DNA of 64,000 nucleotides from CAHJXF01 sp038254545 (lineage in GTDB: Bacteria; Pseudomonadota; Gammaproteobacteria; Burkholderiales; Burkholderiaceae_D): positions 1 through 64,000 of the forward strand of contig JBBSGB010000005.1 in assembly GCA_038254545.1 (NCBI GenBank), in the 5' to 3' direction. The position numbers were made by a program, and so were the translations under genes. The notes beneath the pieces were generated by a model. The model had not been told where the DNA came from, made no database searches, and saw nothing but the letters and a program-made list of their open reading frames with translations. Positions 7,924 to 15,916 of this stretch are shown here, piece by piece. How positions within the stretch are numbered: position 1 is the stretch's first letter; every line of letters begins with the position of its first letter.

Positions 7924-9012
7924 TCAGGCCGCTTCGCGCTCGAGAAGTGCGCGCTTCCGATCAACGCCCCAGCGATAGCCGGATAGCCCGCCGTCATTGC
8001 GCACGACCCGATGACAAGGGATCGCCACCGCCAAGGCATTGGCGCCGCATGCCTGCGCCACGGCGCGAACGGATTTCGGCGATCCGATGCGCCTGGCGAC
8101 TTCTGCGTAGCTCACCGTCTTGCCCGACGGAATCTCGCGCAGCATCTGCCAGACGCGCTGCTGAAACGCAGTACCGCGTACGTCGAGAGGCAGGTCGAGC
8201 CCTAGGCCGGGCGCCTCGACGAAACCGACCACCTTCGCGACCAATTGCTCGAATTCGGCGTCGCCGCCGATCAAGTCGGCTTGCGGAAAGCGATTCTGCA
8301 GATCGTGTGCGAGCGCATCGGGATCGTCGCCCAACAGGATCGCGCACACGCCGCGCTCGCTGGTCGCCACCAGGATCGAACCGAGCGAACACTCGCCGAT
8401 GGCGAAGTGAATCTCGGTGTTCGTGCCGCCGGCGCGATAATTGGTCGGCGTCATCCCCAACACCAGATTGGACTTCTCGTAGAAGCGGCCGTTGGAGTTG
8501 TAGCCGGCGTCGTAGATCGCTTCCGTGACGGTGCCGCTGCGGCCGAGCTCGGCGCGCACGCGCCTGGCGCGATGCGCCGCCGCGTAGGCCGCCGGGGTCA
8601 AGCCAGTGACGGATTTGAAGAGGCGATGCAGGTGCGACGGGCTGAGATCGCCATGACGCGCGAGTTCATCGAGCGTCGGCGCTGTTTCGGCGTTCTCGAT
8701 CAGGCGGCACAGTTCGGCGACGCGCGCCGCATGCCGCTCGGCCAGCGGAGGCTGATCGGGCTTGCAGCGTTTGCACGGGCGAAACCCGGCGCGTTCGGCG
8801 TCGACGGCCGTCTGGTGGAACGCGACGTTCTCGGGCCGCGCTGCGCGCGCCGCGCAGGACGGGCGACAGTACACGCCGGTCGTTCCGACCGAGTAGAAGA
8901 AGCTGCCGTCCGCGTTGCCATCGCGGCTGACCACTGCTTTCCAACGCGGGTCGCTCACAGTTGCCAACGCCCGGATTTCTGCTTTCGTGGAAGCGTTCAT
9001 TTGCGCGCTCAT
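7924..9012 (-). CDS. ada: Ada, bifunctional methyl sensor, activator and O6-methylguanine-DNA methyltransferase
   Basis: 362 residues. N-terminal zinc domain with four Cys (about C49, C53, C80, C83; TGVYCRPSC and RPCKRCKP), of which the first in the CRPSC motif corresponds to the phosphotriester methyl acceptor; AraC-type HTH (about 105-185; LSPSHLHRLFKSVTGLTP); C-terminal methyltransferase with the acceptor motif IPCHRV. It repairs O6-methylguanine and methylphosphotriesters and, when self-methylated, activates its regulon. The ATG at 9012 is chosen over ones further upstream because GAGAGGA lies just before it. A consensus Ada box lies about 75 bases upstream. Confidence 0.95.
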   Translation of the reverse strand: MSAQMNASTKAEIRALATVSDPRWKAVVSRDGNADGSFFYSVGTTGVYCRPSCAARAARPENVAFHQTAVDAERAGFRPCKRCKPDQPPLAERHAARVAELCRLIENAETAPTLDELARHGDLSPSHLHRLFKSVTGLTPAAYAAAHRARRVRAELGRSGTVTEAIYDAGYNSNGRFYEKSNLVLGMTPTNYRAGGTNTEIHFAIGECSLGSILVATSERGVCAILLGDDPDALAHDLQNRFPQADLIGGDAEFEQLVAKVVGFVEAPGLGLDLPLDVRGTAFQQRVWQMLREIPSGKTVSYAEVARRIGSPKSVRAVAQACGANALAVAIPCHRVVRNDGGLSGYRWGVDRKRALLEREAA

Positions 9013-9086
9013 CGGTGTCCTCTCAACCATGATTCGTTTCGATGGTTGAAGTCTAGGCATCGTTCACAAGTGACACACTCCGGGTC

Positions 9087-9099
9087 TTGCTTTTGAATT
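9087..9099 (-). promoter_or_regulatory. Ada box upstream of ada
   Basis: On the minus strand the sequence reads AATTCAAAAGCAA, that is AAT, six bases, GCAA, the A-box/B-box pattern bound by methylated Ada at the E. coli ada and alk promoters. It is placed 75 bases before the ada ATG, where an activator site for autoregulation is expected. The match is seen directly; function is inferred from the family. Confidence 0.65.
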
Positions 9100-9146
9100 C
9101 CGGATTTTGTGTCATTGACGCCGACGCGAAGACCGATGGGACGCGC

Positions 9147-10349
9147 CTATGCATGACTGGAGGCGTCCGCGGGATGGAGGTCGACATGGTCCAGCCTTCG
9201 CTGGAACAACGCGACTGCGGCGCCAGCGAGCAACAGGACCACCGATCCAGCGAGCCCGGCGTAAAGCGAAGACGTGACATCGGCCAGCCATCCGGTGAGC
9301 ACCGGACCGATCGATTGCCCGATCGCGAACAGCACCGTGAACCCGGCCACTGCGGACCCCCATGCGGACTTTGGCAACGATGTCTTGACAAGCGTGGTGA
9401 TGGCAGTCGGAGCCGTAAAGATGGCGGCTCCGAAAAACAGAGCGGAGATCACCATCGCAGGAAGCGACGTGCTCACGAGGGGGACCGCTGCCCCGAAACT
9501 GTTGACGATCATGGCGGCGGCGAGCGTCTTTCCGCCGTGCCACCGCGCGAGAGGAACACGCCAGAGCAGAGGAGCGAACATCGTGGCGACGCCGAGCGTG
9601 CCCCATGTCAATGCGACGTCCAGCGGCGACGCGCCATGCGACACCATCCACGCGATGACGAACGTCATGTAGGCGATATATCCGACGCCGAACAGAAAGT
9701 AGCCGCCGAGAGCCGCGTGAAACGCACGGGCCGGCCACGGGCTGCGTCGCGCGCCGCTGGACGGCTCGTCGATGCAGCGGGCGGCCCAAACCGCCACGAA
9801 GGCGAACAGTGTCGAGAGGGCGCCGATCACGAGCCATGCGCTGGCCCACGCGCCGTCGCCTCTTACGTCCAGCAACCACGGTATGCCGGCGCCCGACAGC
9901 AGGATGCCGGCGCCGGCTCCGCCGAAATAGATCGCAATCGTGGTCGATGAAAGATCCGGCCGATCGGGAAACACATTGCCCGCGAGTACACCGCCGCAGA
10001 TGAAGACCATTGCGCCGGTCACTCCCGCGATCGCGCGCAAGGCCAGCAACACAGCGAAATGTTCGGTCAGTCCGGCGCCGACGAGAGCGATCGCCGTAGC
10101 GAACATACCCACGCAAAACAACCGTCGATTTCCCAACCGGGAAACGTACCGCACCGTAAACAGTGCGCCGGCGAGGTAGCCGAGCGCGTTCGCGGTATTG
10201 AGCCATCCGGCTTGTGAATAGCTCAAGCCGAGTTCGGCGCGCATCGCCGGCAGCAGCAGCGCATACGCGAATCGGGCAAACGAAGACGATACGGCGGGCC
10301 CGAGAGAGAGGGCCAGGATGACCCACCACCGGTGTCCAGGATTCATCAT
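9147..10349 (-). CDS. YbfB/YjiJ-family MFS transporter
   Basis: 400 residues with about 12 hydrophobic segments. The opening SFARFAYALLLPAMRAELGLSYSQAGWLNTANALGYLAGAL is a hallmark of the YbfB/YjiJ branch of the major facilitator superfamily. The substrate is unknown. The ATG at 10349 overlaps the stop of the tetR gene upstream (the ATG at 10346 is an alternative), so the pump is co-translated with its likely repressor. Confidence 0.85.
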   Translation of the reverse strand: MMNPGHRWWVILALSLGPAVSSSFARFAYALLLPAMRAELGLSYSQAGWLNTANALGYLAGALFTVRYVSRLGNRRLFCVGMFATAIALVGAGLTEHFAVLLALRAIAGVTGAMVFICGGVLAGNVFPDRPDLSSTTIAIYFGGAGAGILLSGAGIPWLLDVRGDGAWASAWLVIGALSTLFAFVAVWAARCIDEPSSGARRSPWPARAFHAALGGYFLFGVGYIAYMTFVIAWMVSHGASPLDVALTWGTLGVATMFAPLLWRVPLARWHGGKTLAAAMIVNSFGAAVPLVSTSLPAMVISALFFGAAIFTAPTAITTLVKTSLPKSAWGSAVAGFTVLFAIGQSIGPVLTGWLADVTSSLYAGLAGSVVLLLAGAAVALFQRRLDHVDLHPADASSHA

Positions 10350-10933
10350 CACCGAGACGTGGATACGTTCGACAGCAAGGACTTGACGGCGGCCCTTGCT
10401 GCGACAACCGGCCGCGGACTCTGGTGCAAATAGGCGCCGACCGCCGCGCCATCCCAGAGCACCAGCAGTTGCTCGGCCAAGAGGCCGGGGTCCGACCAGT
10501 TTGCGGAGCGCGCGATGATCTCGAACTGCGCGGCAATCCACGACTTGTGCTCGGCCGCGACTCGATGCGCAGGATCGCTAGGCTCCGCACGTTCGACTGC
10601 CGCGTTGATGAACGCGCAACCACGGAAATCGGGCTCGCTGACGACGGCGGCCAGGTAATCGAAGACGGCAAGCACCTTCGATCGCGGTGTTCGGGCACGA
10701 GCGAGGGCGGCGGCGATGCCGGCTTGCCGCTTCTCGGTGCGTTGTTCCAATACGGCCATCACCAACGCGTCCTTCGAAGGAAAATGGTTGTAGAGCGTCA
10801 TGCGCGCAACGGTCGACGCCTCGACGATCTCGTTGATGCCGACGTTGGGAATGCCCTTTCGATAGAACAGATCGGTTGCGACCGCGACGAGGCGGGAGCG
10901 CGCGGCTGATTCCTTGCGGGTCGATGTAGACAT
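10349..10933 (-). CDS. TetR/AcrR-family transcriptional repressor
   Basis: 194 residues. The HTH is at about 25-55 (GINEIVEASTVARMTLYNHFPSKDALV); the C-terminal part (FINAAVERAEPSDPAHRVAAEHKSW) is the ligand/dimer domain of the subgroup often found next to MFS pumps. Start at the ATG 10933; a TTG two codons upstream is less likely. Overlaps the MFS gene that it probably represses. Confidence 0.88.
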   Translation of the reverse strand: MSTSTRKESAARSRLVAVATDLFYRKGIPNVGINEIVEASTVARMTLYNHFPSKDALVMAVLEQRTEKRQAGIAAALARARTPRSKVLAVFDYLAAVVSEPDFRGCAFINAAVERAEPSDPAHRVAAEHKSWIAAQFEIIARSANWSDPGLLAEQLLVLWDGAAVGAYLHQSPRPVVAARAAVKSLLSNVSTSR

Positions 10934-10944
10934 CACCAAACTAT

Positions 10945-10954
10945 ACCGATCGGT
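10945..10954. promoter_or_regulatory. Candidate TetR operator
   Basis: A perfect ACCGATCGGT palindrome, extended imperfectly to ATACCGATCGGTCTAT, lies 12 bases before the repressor ATG. TetR proteins usually bind such a palindrome at their own promoter. Inferred from symmetry and position. Confidence 0.5.
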
Positions 10955-11102
10955 CTATCCAATGTCAAAGGTCGGGAAAAGCGGTCCAAATGCGTGGCCG
11001 TCTGGACCCGATGCCCGAGCCAGGCCATTGAACGGCTCCTGCGCCATGGCCGCTTTACAATGCGGCGCGTTGCTCCTTGCAAGGCAGTCAGCCGGCGCAT
11101 TC

Positions 11103-12116
11103 ATGTCATCGAACACTCGACCCACCTCATCGGCTCCGCGCATCGTCGCCGACATCGGCGGCACCAACGGCCGCTTCGCGATCGTTCGCGATGGACGCAT
11201 CACCGAGCGCCGTGAATATCGCAACGCCGAATTTCCCGATCTCGCATCGCTGATCAGGCGCTATCTCGATGACGCGGGCAGCGCCGACGACGACGCGGGA
11301 GCCGCGTGCCTCGCGGTCGCGGCACCCGTGTCCGAAAACGGCGAGGCCAAGTTCACTAACGCGCCGTGGAAGGTCAGCGCGAACGAATTGCAAAAGACCA
11401 TGAAGATCGCGAGCGTCACGATCATCAACGACTTCGCGGCCCAGGCCTACGGACTCGAAACGCTCGGTGAGACGGATGCCGAATTGATCGTCGCGTCGAT
11501 GAAGCGTCCCGACGAGAACGCCCGCAAGGCGGTGGATGTCGTGCTGGGACCGGGTACCGGCCTTGGCTGTGCGGCGCTTGTGCCGGACGCGGGGGCCGAC
11601 GGAATGCCGATTGCCGTGACGAGCGAGGGCGGGCACATGGGTTTCGCGGCCGAAACCGACGATGACCAGAAGATTCTCGACGCGGCACGCGTAAAGTTCG
11701 GGCATGTGTCGTGGGAGCGCGTGTGCTCCGGCTCGGGCCTAGCACTGGTTCACGCCGCGTTGTGGCCGCGCGATGAAGTCGAGGGCGTGCACAACGGCGA
11801 CCCGAGCGAAGTCGTGCGGCTCGCGCAGGCCGATGGCGCCAGTCATGCAGCGCAATCGGTGCGGCAGTTCTGCGGGATGCTCGGTGCGTTCGCGGGCGAC
11901 CTCGCGCTGGTGTTCAACGCGTCGGGCGGCGTCTATCTCACCGGAGGGGTGCTCGGTCATCTCGCGCACGCCTTCGATGCGGATGCGTTCATGCAGCGCT
12001 TCGTCGACAAGGGACGTTATCGCGAGCGCTTGTCGAAGCTCGCGGTGCTAAGAATCACGGCGGACGACTGCGCGCTGCGGGGTTGCGCGCAATATCTCGA
12101 GCGGCCGAAGCGGTAG
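11103..12116 (+). CDS. glk: Glucokinase (Glk type)
   Basis: 337 residues from the ATG at 11103 (an in-frame ATG at 11046 would add 19 residues). It has the ATP/phosphate motif DIGGTNGRFAIV at the N-terminus, the catalytic region IINDFAAQAYGLETL, the GPGTGLG loop and SEGGHMGFA, as in E. coli Glk of the ROK-unrelated glucokinase family. It phosphorylates glucose to glucose-6-phosphate in the cytoplasm. Stands alone between the tetR gene and the cobalamin adenosyltransferase gene. Confidence 0.93.
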   Translation: MSSNTRPTSSAPRIVADIGGTNGRFAIVRDGRITERREYRNAEFPDLASLIRRYLDDAGSADDDAGAACLAVAAPVSENGEAKFTNAPWKVSANELQKTMKIASVTIINDFAAQAYGLETLGETDAELIVASMKRPDENARKAVDVVLGPGTGLGCAALVPDAGADGMPIAVTSEGGHMGFAAETDDDQKILDAARVKFGHVSWERVCSGSGLALVHAALWPRDEVEGVHNGDPSEVVRLAQADGASHAAQSVRQFCGMLGAFAGDLALVFNASGGVYLTGGVLGHLAHAFDADAFMQRFVDKGRYRERLSKLAVLRITADDCALRGCAQYLERPKR

Positions 12117-12199
12117 AAGCTGTCAGCGAACAGGGTCGCAACTCGTCTGCACGTTTCCGCATTTCATCGCACGGCGGAGGGGCGTTCGGCGCGCTTGCC

Positions 12200-12205
12200 T
12201 ATAAT
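12200..12205 (+). promoter_or_regulatory. TATAAT -10 element before the adenosyltransferase gene
   Basis: A perfect TATAAT hexamer in CCTATAATCGCGCGC, 34 bases before the start codon. The -35 region at the usual spacing is weak. Probable sigma-70 promoter. Confidence 0.5.
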
Positions 12206-12238
12206 CGCGCGCTTCCATCCCTACAGTTCACCAACCGC

Positions 12239-12793
12239 ATGGGCAAACGCCTCACGCAGATCGCGACCCGCACCGGCGACGACGGCACGACCGGCCTGGG
12301 CGACGGCACGCGCACCGACAAGGACGCGCTGCGTGTTCATGCCATGGGCGATGTCGATGAGCTCAATAGCGTACTGGGCGTGCTGGCGTGCGAGGACCTG
12401 CCCGGCGACGTGCGGGCGGCGCTCTCGGATATCCAGCACGATCTCTTCGATCTCGGTGGCGAGTTGTCGATCCCTGGCTACACGATGGTGAGCGCGCCGC
12501 AGGTGGCCGCGCTCGATCAATGGCTCGCGAAATACAACGCGACCCTGCCACGCCTCGAGGAATTCATCCTGCCCGGCGGTTCGCGCGCGGCGAGCGTCGC
12601 GCATGTCGCGCGCACCGTGGCGCGACGCGCCGAACGCGCCGTGGTGGCACTGGGCCGCTCGGAAACGGTTCGTCCCGAAGCGCGGCAATACCTGAACCGG
12701 CTGTCCGACCTGCTGTTCGTACTCGCACGCGTACTCAACCGCCATGCGGGCGGCAGCGACGTGCAGTGGCAGAAGAACAAGAATTCCACGTGA
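12239..12793 (+). CDS. PduO-type cob(I)alamin adenosyltransferase
   Basis: 184 residues. It starts MGKRLTQIATRTGDDGTTGLGDG, the ATP-binding N-terminal signature, and includes GDVDELNSVLG, QHDLFDLGGELS, FILPGGSRAASVAHVARTVARRAER and the C-terminal YLNRLSDLLFVLARVLN, all diagnostic. It transfers adenosyl from ATP to cob(I)alamin to make coenzyme B12. No B12 enzyme or transporter is adjacent. Confidence 0.95.
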   Translation: MGKRLTQIATRTGDDGTTGLGDGTRTDKDALRVHAMGDVDELNSVLGVLACEDLPGDVRAALSDIQHDLFDLGGELSIPGYTMVSAPQVAALDQWLAKYNATLPRLEEFILPGGSRAASVAHVARTVARRAERAVVALGRSETVRPEARQYLNRLSDLLFVLARVLNRHAGGSDVQWQKNKNST

Positions 12794-12854
12794 CCCGCTG
12801 TCACCTTTGCTTCGGCTTTTCCTTTCTGCCCCTTCATTTCTTCTGACATCGCTC

Positions 12855-14909
12855 ATGACTCCTGTGACTTCCATCATCCACGCGCGTCGCGCGGGACTCG
12901 TCGCCTGCTTCAGCTTCGCGGCTTTCGCGGGTACCGCGGGAGCCGCCGCCGGCACTGCAACCAGCGCGACGACGCGACCGCAGATTCCGTTGTGGGACGC
13001 AACTGCGATCAATTCGACGTGCGAAGCGAAGATCGAAAGTTTTCGCAAGACCAAATCCGACATGGAAGGCAGAAAGGACTCGCAAGGCATCTTCGATGAA
13101 TGGAACAAGTTGTCGATCGCGACCAGCGACCTCGACGGCCCGTTGTCACTGATCGCCAACGTTTCGCCCGACAAAGCGACGCGCGATGCGGCCGATGCCT
13201 GTGGGTTGAAGCTCGCGCCGTTTGTCACCGAGCTCTTCCAGAGCGAGGCGCTCTACAAGCGCGTGCAGAACGCGAAGCCCGCCGATGCGGTCACCAAGCA
13301 ATATCGGCAGGACCTGATCGACAATTTCGAGGACAGTGGGGTCACGCTATCGCCCGAGAAGCGTGAGCGCGTCAAGGAGATCAACAAGAAGATCACCGAC
13401 CTCGCGCAGCAGTTCGACAAGAACATTCGCGACGACGGCACCAAGGTCGTGTTCACGCCGGCCGAGATGGCGGGCATGCCCGACAGCTATCTGAAGGAGC
13501 AGAAGAAGGACGAGCAGGGCAACTACGTATTGCCGCTGTCGTATCCATCGTATGTGCCGTTCCTGCAACTCGCGTCCAACGAAGACGCGAGGAAGCGCTA
13601 CTGGCTGGCCAAGATGCACGAAGGCAAGCAGGCCAACATCGAGATCCTCGACCAGGCCGTGGCGCTGCGCCTCGAACTCGCCAAGCTCTACGACTACCCC
13701 GACTTCGCGACCTACGTGACCAAGCGTCGCATGGCCGGCAATCCGGAAGCGGTCTACAAGTTCCTGGGCGAAGTGAAGACCGCGGTCGCCGACCTCGAGA
13801 AGCAGGAAGTTGCCGAGCTGCGCCAGTTCAAGGCCGATGACCTCAAGCAGCCGCTCGCGCAGACCACGCTCAATCGCTGGGATGTGGGTTATTACCAGGA
13901 GAAGCTCAAGAAGGCGCGCTACAACGTCGACCAGGAAGCGCTGCGCAAATACTTCCCCACCGAGGCCAGTATCGCGTACACGCTCAAGGTCGCCGAGACG
14001 CTCTACGGCATCCACTTCGTGCCGTCGAACGCGCCGACCTGGCATCCGGATGTGCGCGTGTTCGACGTGTTCGATCGCGCAGCCGATGGCAAGGATGGCG
14101 CCTTCGTCGGCACCGTCTATCTCGACCTCTTCCCGCGCGAAGGCAAGTACAACCACGCGGCCGCGTGGCCGGTGCGGCCGGTGTCCACGCTCGCCAGGCA
14201 AGGCGCGGCGCCGGGTTATCGCACGCCGATATCGGCGCTCGTTACCAACTTCAATCGCACCGGCTTCGATCACGGTGAGCTCGAGACGATGCTGCACGAG
14301 TTCGGCCATGTGATGCACGGCGTGCTGTCGAAGACACGCTATGCGGATGAGGCGGGCACGAGCGTCAAGCGCGACTTCGTCGAAGCCCCATCGCAGATGT
14401 TCGAAGAGTGGGCGCGACGCGAAGATGCGTTGAAGTTGTACGCCGAGATCTGCAAGGACTGCCCGCAGTTGACGAAGCAGCAGATCGATCAGATCGACGC
14501 GGCGCGCAAGTATGGCCGCGGCGTGCGCTATGCGCGCCAATGGTTGTTTGCCGCATACGACATGTCGCTGACGACGCCCAAGCCCGATGGCGCACTCGCG
14601 TCATGGCAGAAGCTCGAAGGCGCGACACCGCTCGGCACCGTGCAGGACACGATCTTTCCGGCGGGCTTCGGTCACCTGATGGGTGGCTACGCGGCAGGTT
14701 ACTACGGCTACATGTGGAGCGAAGTACTTGCGCTCGACATGCTGTCGGGCTTTCACGGCAAGCTGATGAATCCGGCCGACGGCAAGCGCTATCGCACCGA
14801 CATCCTGTCGCAGGGCGGGCAGGAGCCGCCCGAGCAACTCGTGGAAAAATTCCTCGGACGCAAATCGAACAGCGAGGCGTTCTTCAAGGAGATCACGGGG
14901 CAGCGGTGA
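12855..14909 (+). CDS. Secreted M3-family oligopeptidase
   Basis: 684 residues, the usual size for thimet/oligopeptidase F-A relatives. The zinc site HEFGH is at 481-485 with the third ligand in the following EAPSQMFEEW helix. The N-terminus (arginines, then AGLVACFSFAAFAGTAGAAAG) looks like a signal peptide, so the enzyme is probably periplasmic, unlike cytoplasmic PrlC. The ATG at 12855 is preferred to an upstream one because it begins that signal peptide. It degrades short peptides. Its last 17 bases overlap the end of the opposing HD-GYP fragment. Confidence 0.9.
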   Translation: MTPVTSIIHARRAGLVACFSFAAFAGTAGAAAGTATSATTRPQIPLWDATAINSTCEAKIESFRKTKSDMEGRKDSQGIFDEWNKLSIATSDLDGPLSLIANVSPDKATRDAADACGLKLAPFVTELFQSEALYKRVQNAKPADAVTKQYRQDLIDNFEDSGVTLSPEKRERVKEINKKITDLAQQFDKNIRDDGTKVVFTPAEMAGMPDSYLKEQKKDEQGNYVLPLSYPSYVPFLQLASNEDARKRYWLAKMHEGKQANIEILDQAVALRLELAKLYDYPDFATYVTKRRMAGNPEAVYKFLGEVKTAVADLEKQEVAELRQFKADDLKQPLAQTTLNRWDVGYYQEKLKKARYNVDQEALRKYFPTEASIAYTLKVAETLYGIHFVPSNAPTWHPDVRVFDVFDRAADGKDGAFVGTVYLDLFPREGKYNHAAAWPVRPVSTLARQGAAPGYRTPISALVTNFNRTGFDHGELETMLHEFGHVMHGVLSKTRYADEAGTSVKRDFVEAPSQMFEEWARREDALKLYAEICKDCPQLTKQQIDQIDAARKYGRGVRYARQWLFAAYDMSLTTPKPDGALASWQKLEGATPLGTVQDTIFPAGFGHLMGGYAAGYYGYMWSEVLALDMLSGFHGKLMNPADGKRYRTDILSQGGQEPPEQLVEKFLGRKSNSEAFFKEITGQR

Positions 14910-15489
14910 GTGGTGCGCGGAGTGGCGTCGATTCGCTGCCCTCGCGCCAGAAATCGTCGAGGCCGCTCAAGCCCCGCGGCTCAGCCGTTTCCCGGGAGAC
15001 GATCCGCTCCTCGGATCCTGGTTGACCGATTTCGATCAGTTCAGGCTTGCAATACTGACGGGTGTCGATCGTGAACATCGCCTTGACCGTTGGGGTGAGC
15101 AGGCCGGCCGGCGCTTGATCGACGACTACGCCGAGCCGGTTCGGGCTCAGCCTGACCAGCGATCCGATCGGGTAGATGCCGATGGTCTTGACGAACGCCT
15201 GGAAGACGGTTTCATCGAAGTGTCCCTCGCGGCTCCATTGCGCCATCTTCTGCACGGAGTGGGCCGGGGCCCAGCCCGTTTTGTAGGGGCGGTTTGATGT
15301 GATGGCATCGTAAACATCGCACACGGCTCCGAGCTGCGCGAGCAGAGAAATCCGCTCGCCGTCCAGCCCGTCGGGGTAGCCCTTGCCATTGAACTTCTCG
15401 TGGTGGTGCAGGCACACATCCATCACGCCGGCGCTAACACCGCGTGCCTCCATCAGCATGGGATGGCCCGCGGCCGGGCGGCCCTTCAT
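14893..15489 (-). pseudogene. HD-GYP phosphodiesterase, C-terminal fragment
   Basis: 198 residues beginning MKGRPAAGHPMLMEARGVS, the point in an HD-GYP domain just after the metal-binding HD pair. It keeps the later His residues and the GYP loop (HHHEKFNGKGYPDGLDGE), the NRPYKTGW helix and the usual C-terminal beta tail. The upstream part of the catalytic domain (with the LLHDIGK-type motif) is absent. It overlaps the N-terminal fragment by four bases (ATGA), so the two may still be translated in series, but c-di-GMP hydrolysis is unlikely. Confidence 0.75.
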
Positions 15490-15815
15490 GCACGCGCCAA
15501 CTCTTCGCTCAATGAACAGGCTGCAAGGTCGTCGAATGGGACGGGCGGCCGCGCAATTCTTTCCGGATCTGTCTCCGGCGCGAGGACGATCAACGATTCG
15601 CCGCTGTGCTTCTCGGCTGCTACGACCGACACGTCGCAGCCTCGCGTCGTGTCGATCCAGGCTTTCCGGACCGCGCTACTTCTGATCTGTGCGAGTTGCC
15701 TGCGATCGGTCAACAGGATAGCGCTTTTCCAGAATGGGTGGTCCAGCCACGACCCACACAGCCGATGGACATACATGCCCAGGCTCAGTTGGTCGGCAGC
15801 GATCTTCTTGAGCAT
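15486..15815 (-). pseudogene. HD-GYP phosphodiesterase, N-terminal DUF3391 fragment
   Basis: 109 residues from the ATG at 15815: MLKKIAADQLSLGMYVHRL, then DHPFWKSAILLTDRRQLAQIRSS, the DUF3391 domain that precedes many HD-GYP domains. It ends at a stop 18 residues after PPVPFDD, where an intact protein would run into the HD domain. Together with the fragment downstream, roughly 100-130 residues of the middle are missing and the frame changes: an internal deletion rather than a point lesion. Confidence 0.75.
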
Positions 15816-15916
15816 GTGTGATGCGCAACCCGCGTGAGCGGGCACTCGACGGGGTCGATTTCTCCGCGAAGGCTGGAGGATATCGGATCGCGTGCCTCGC
15901 GCGGCTTGCGCACGTC

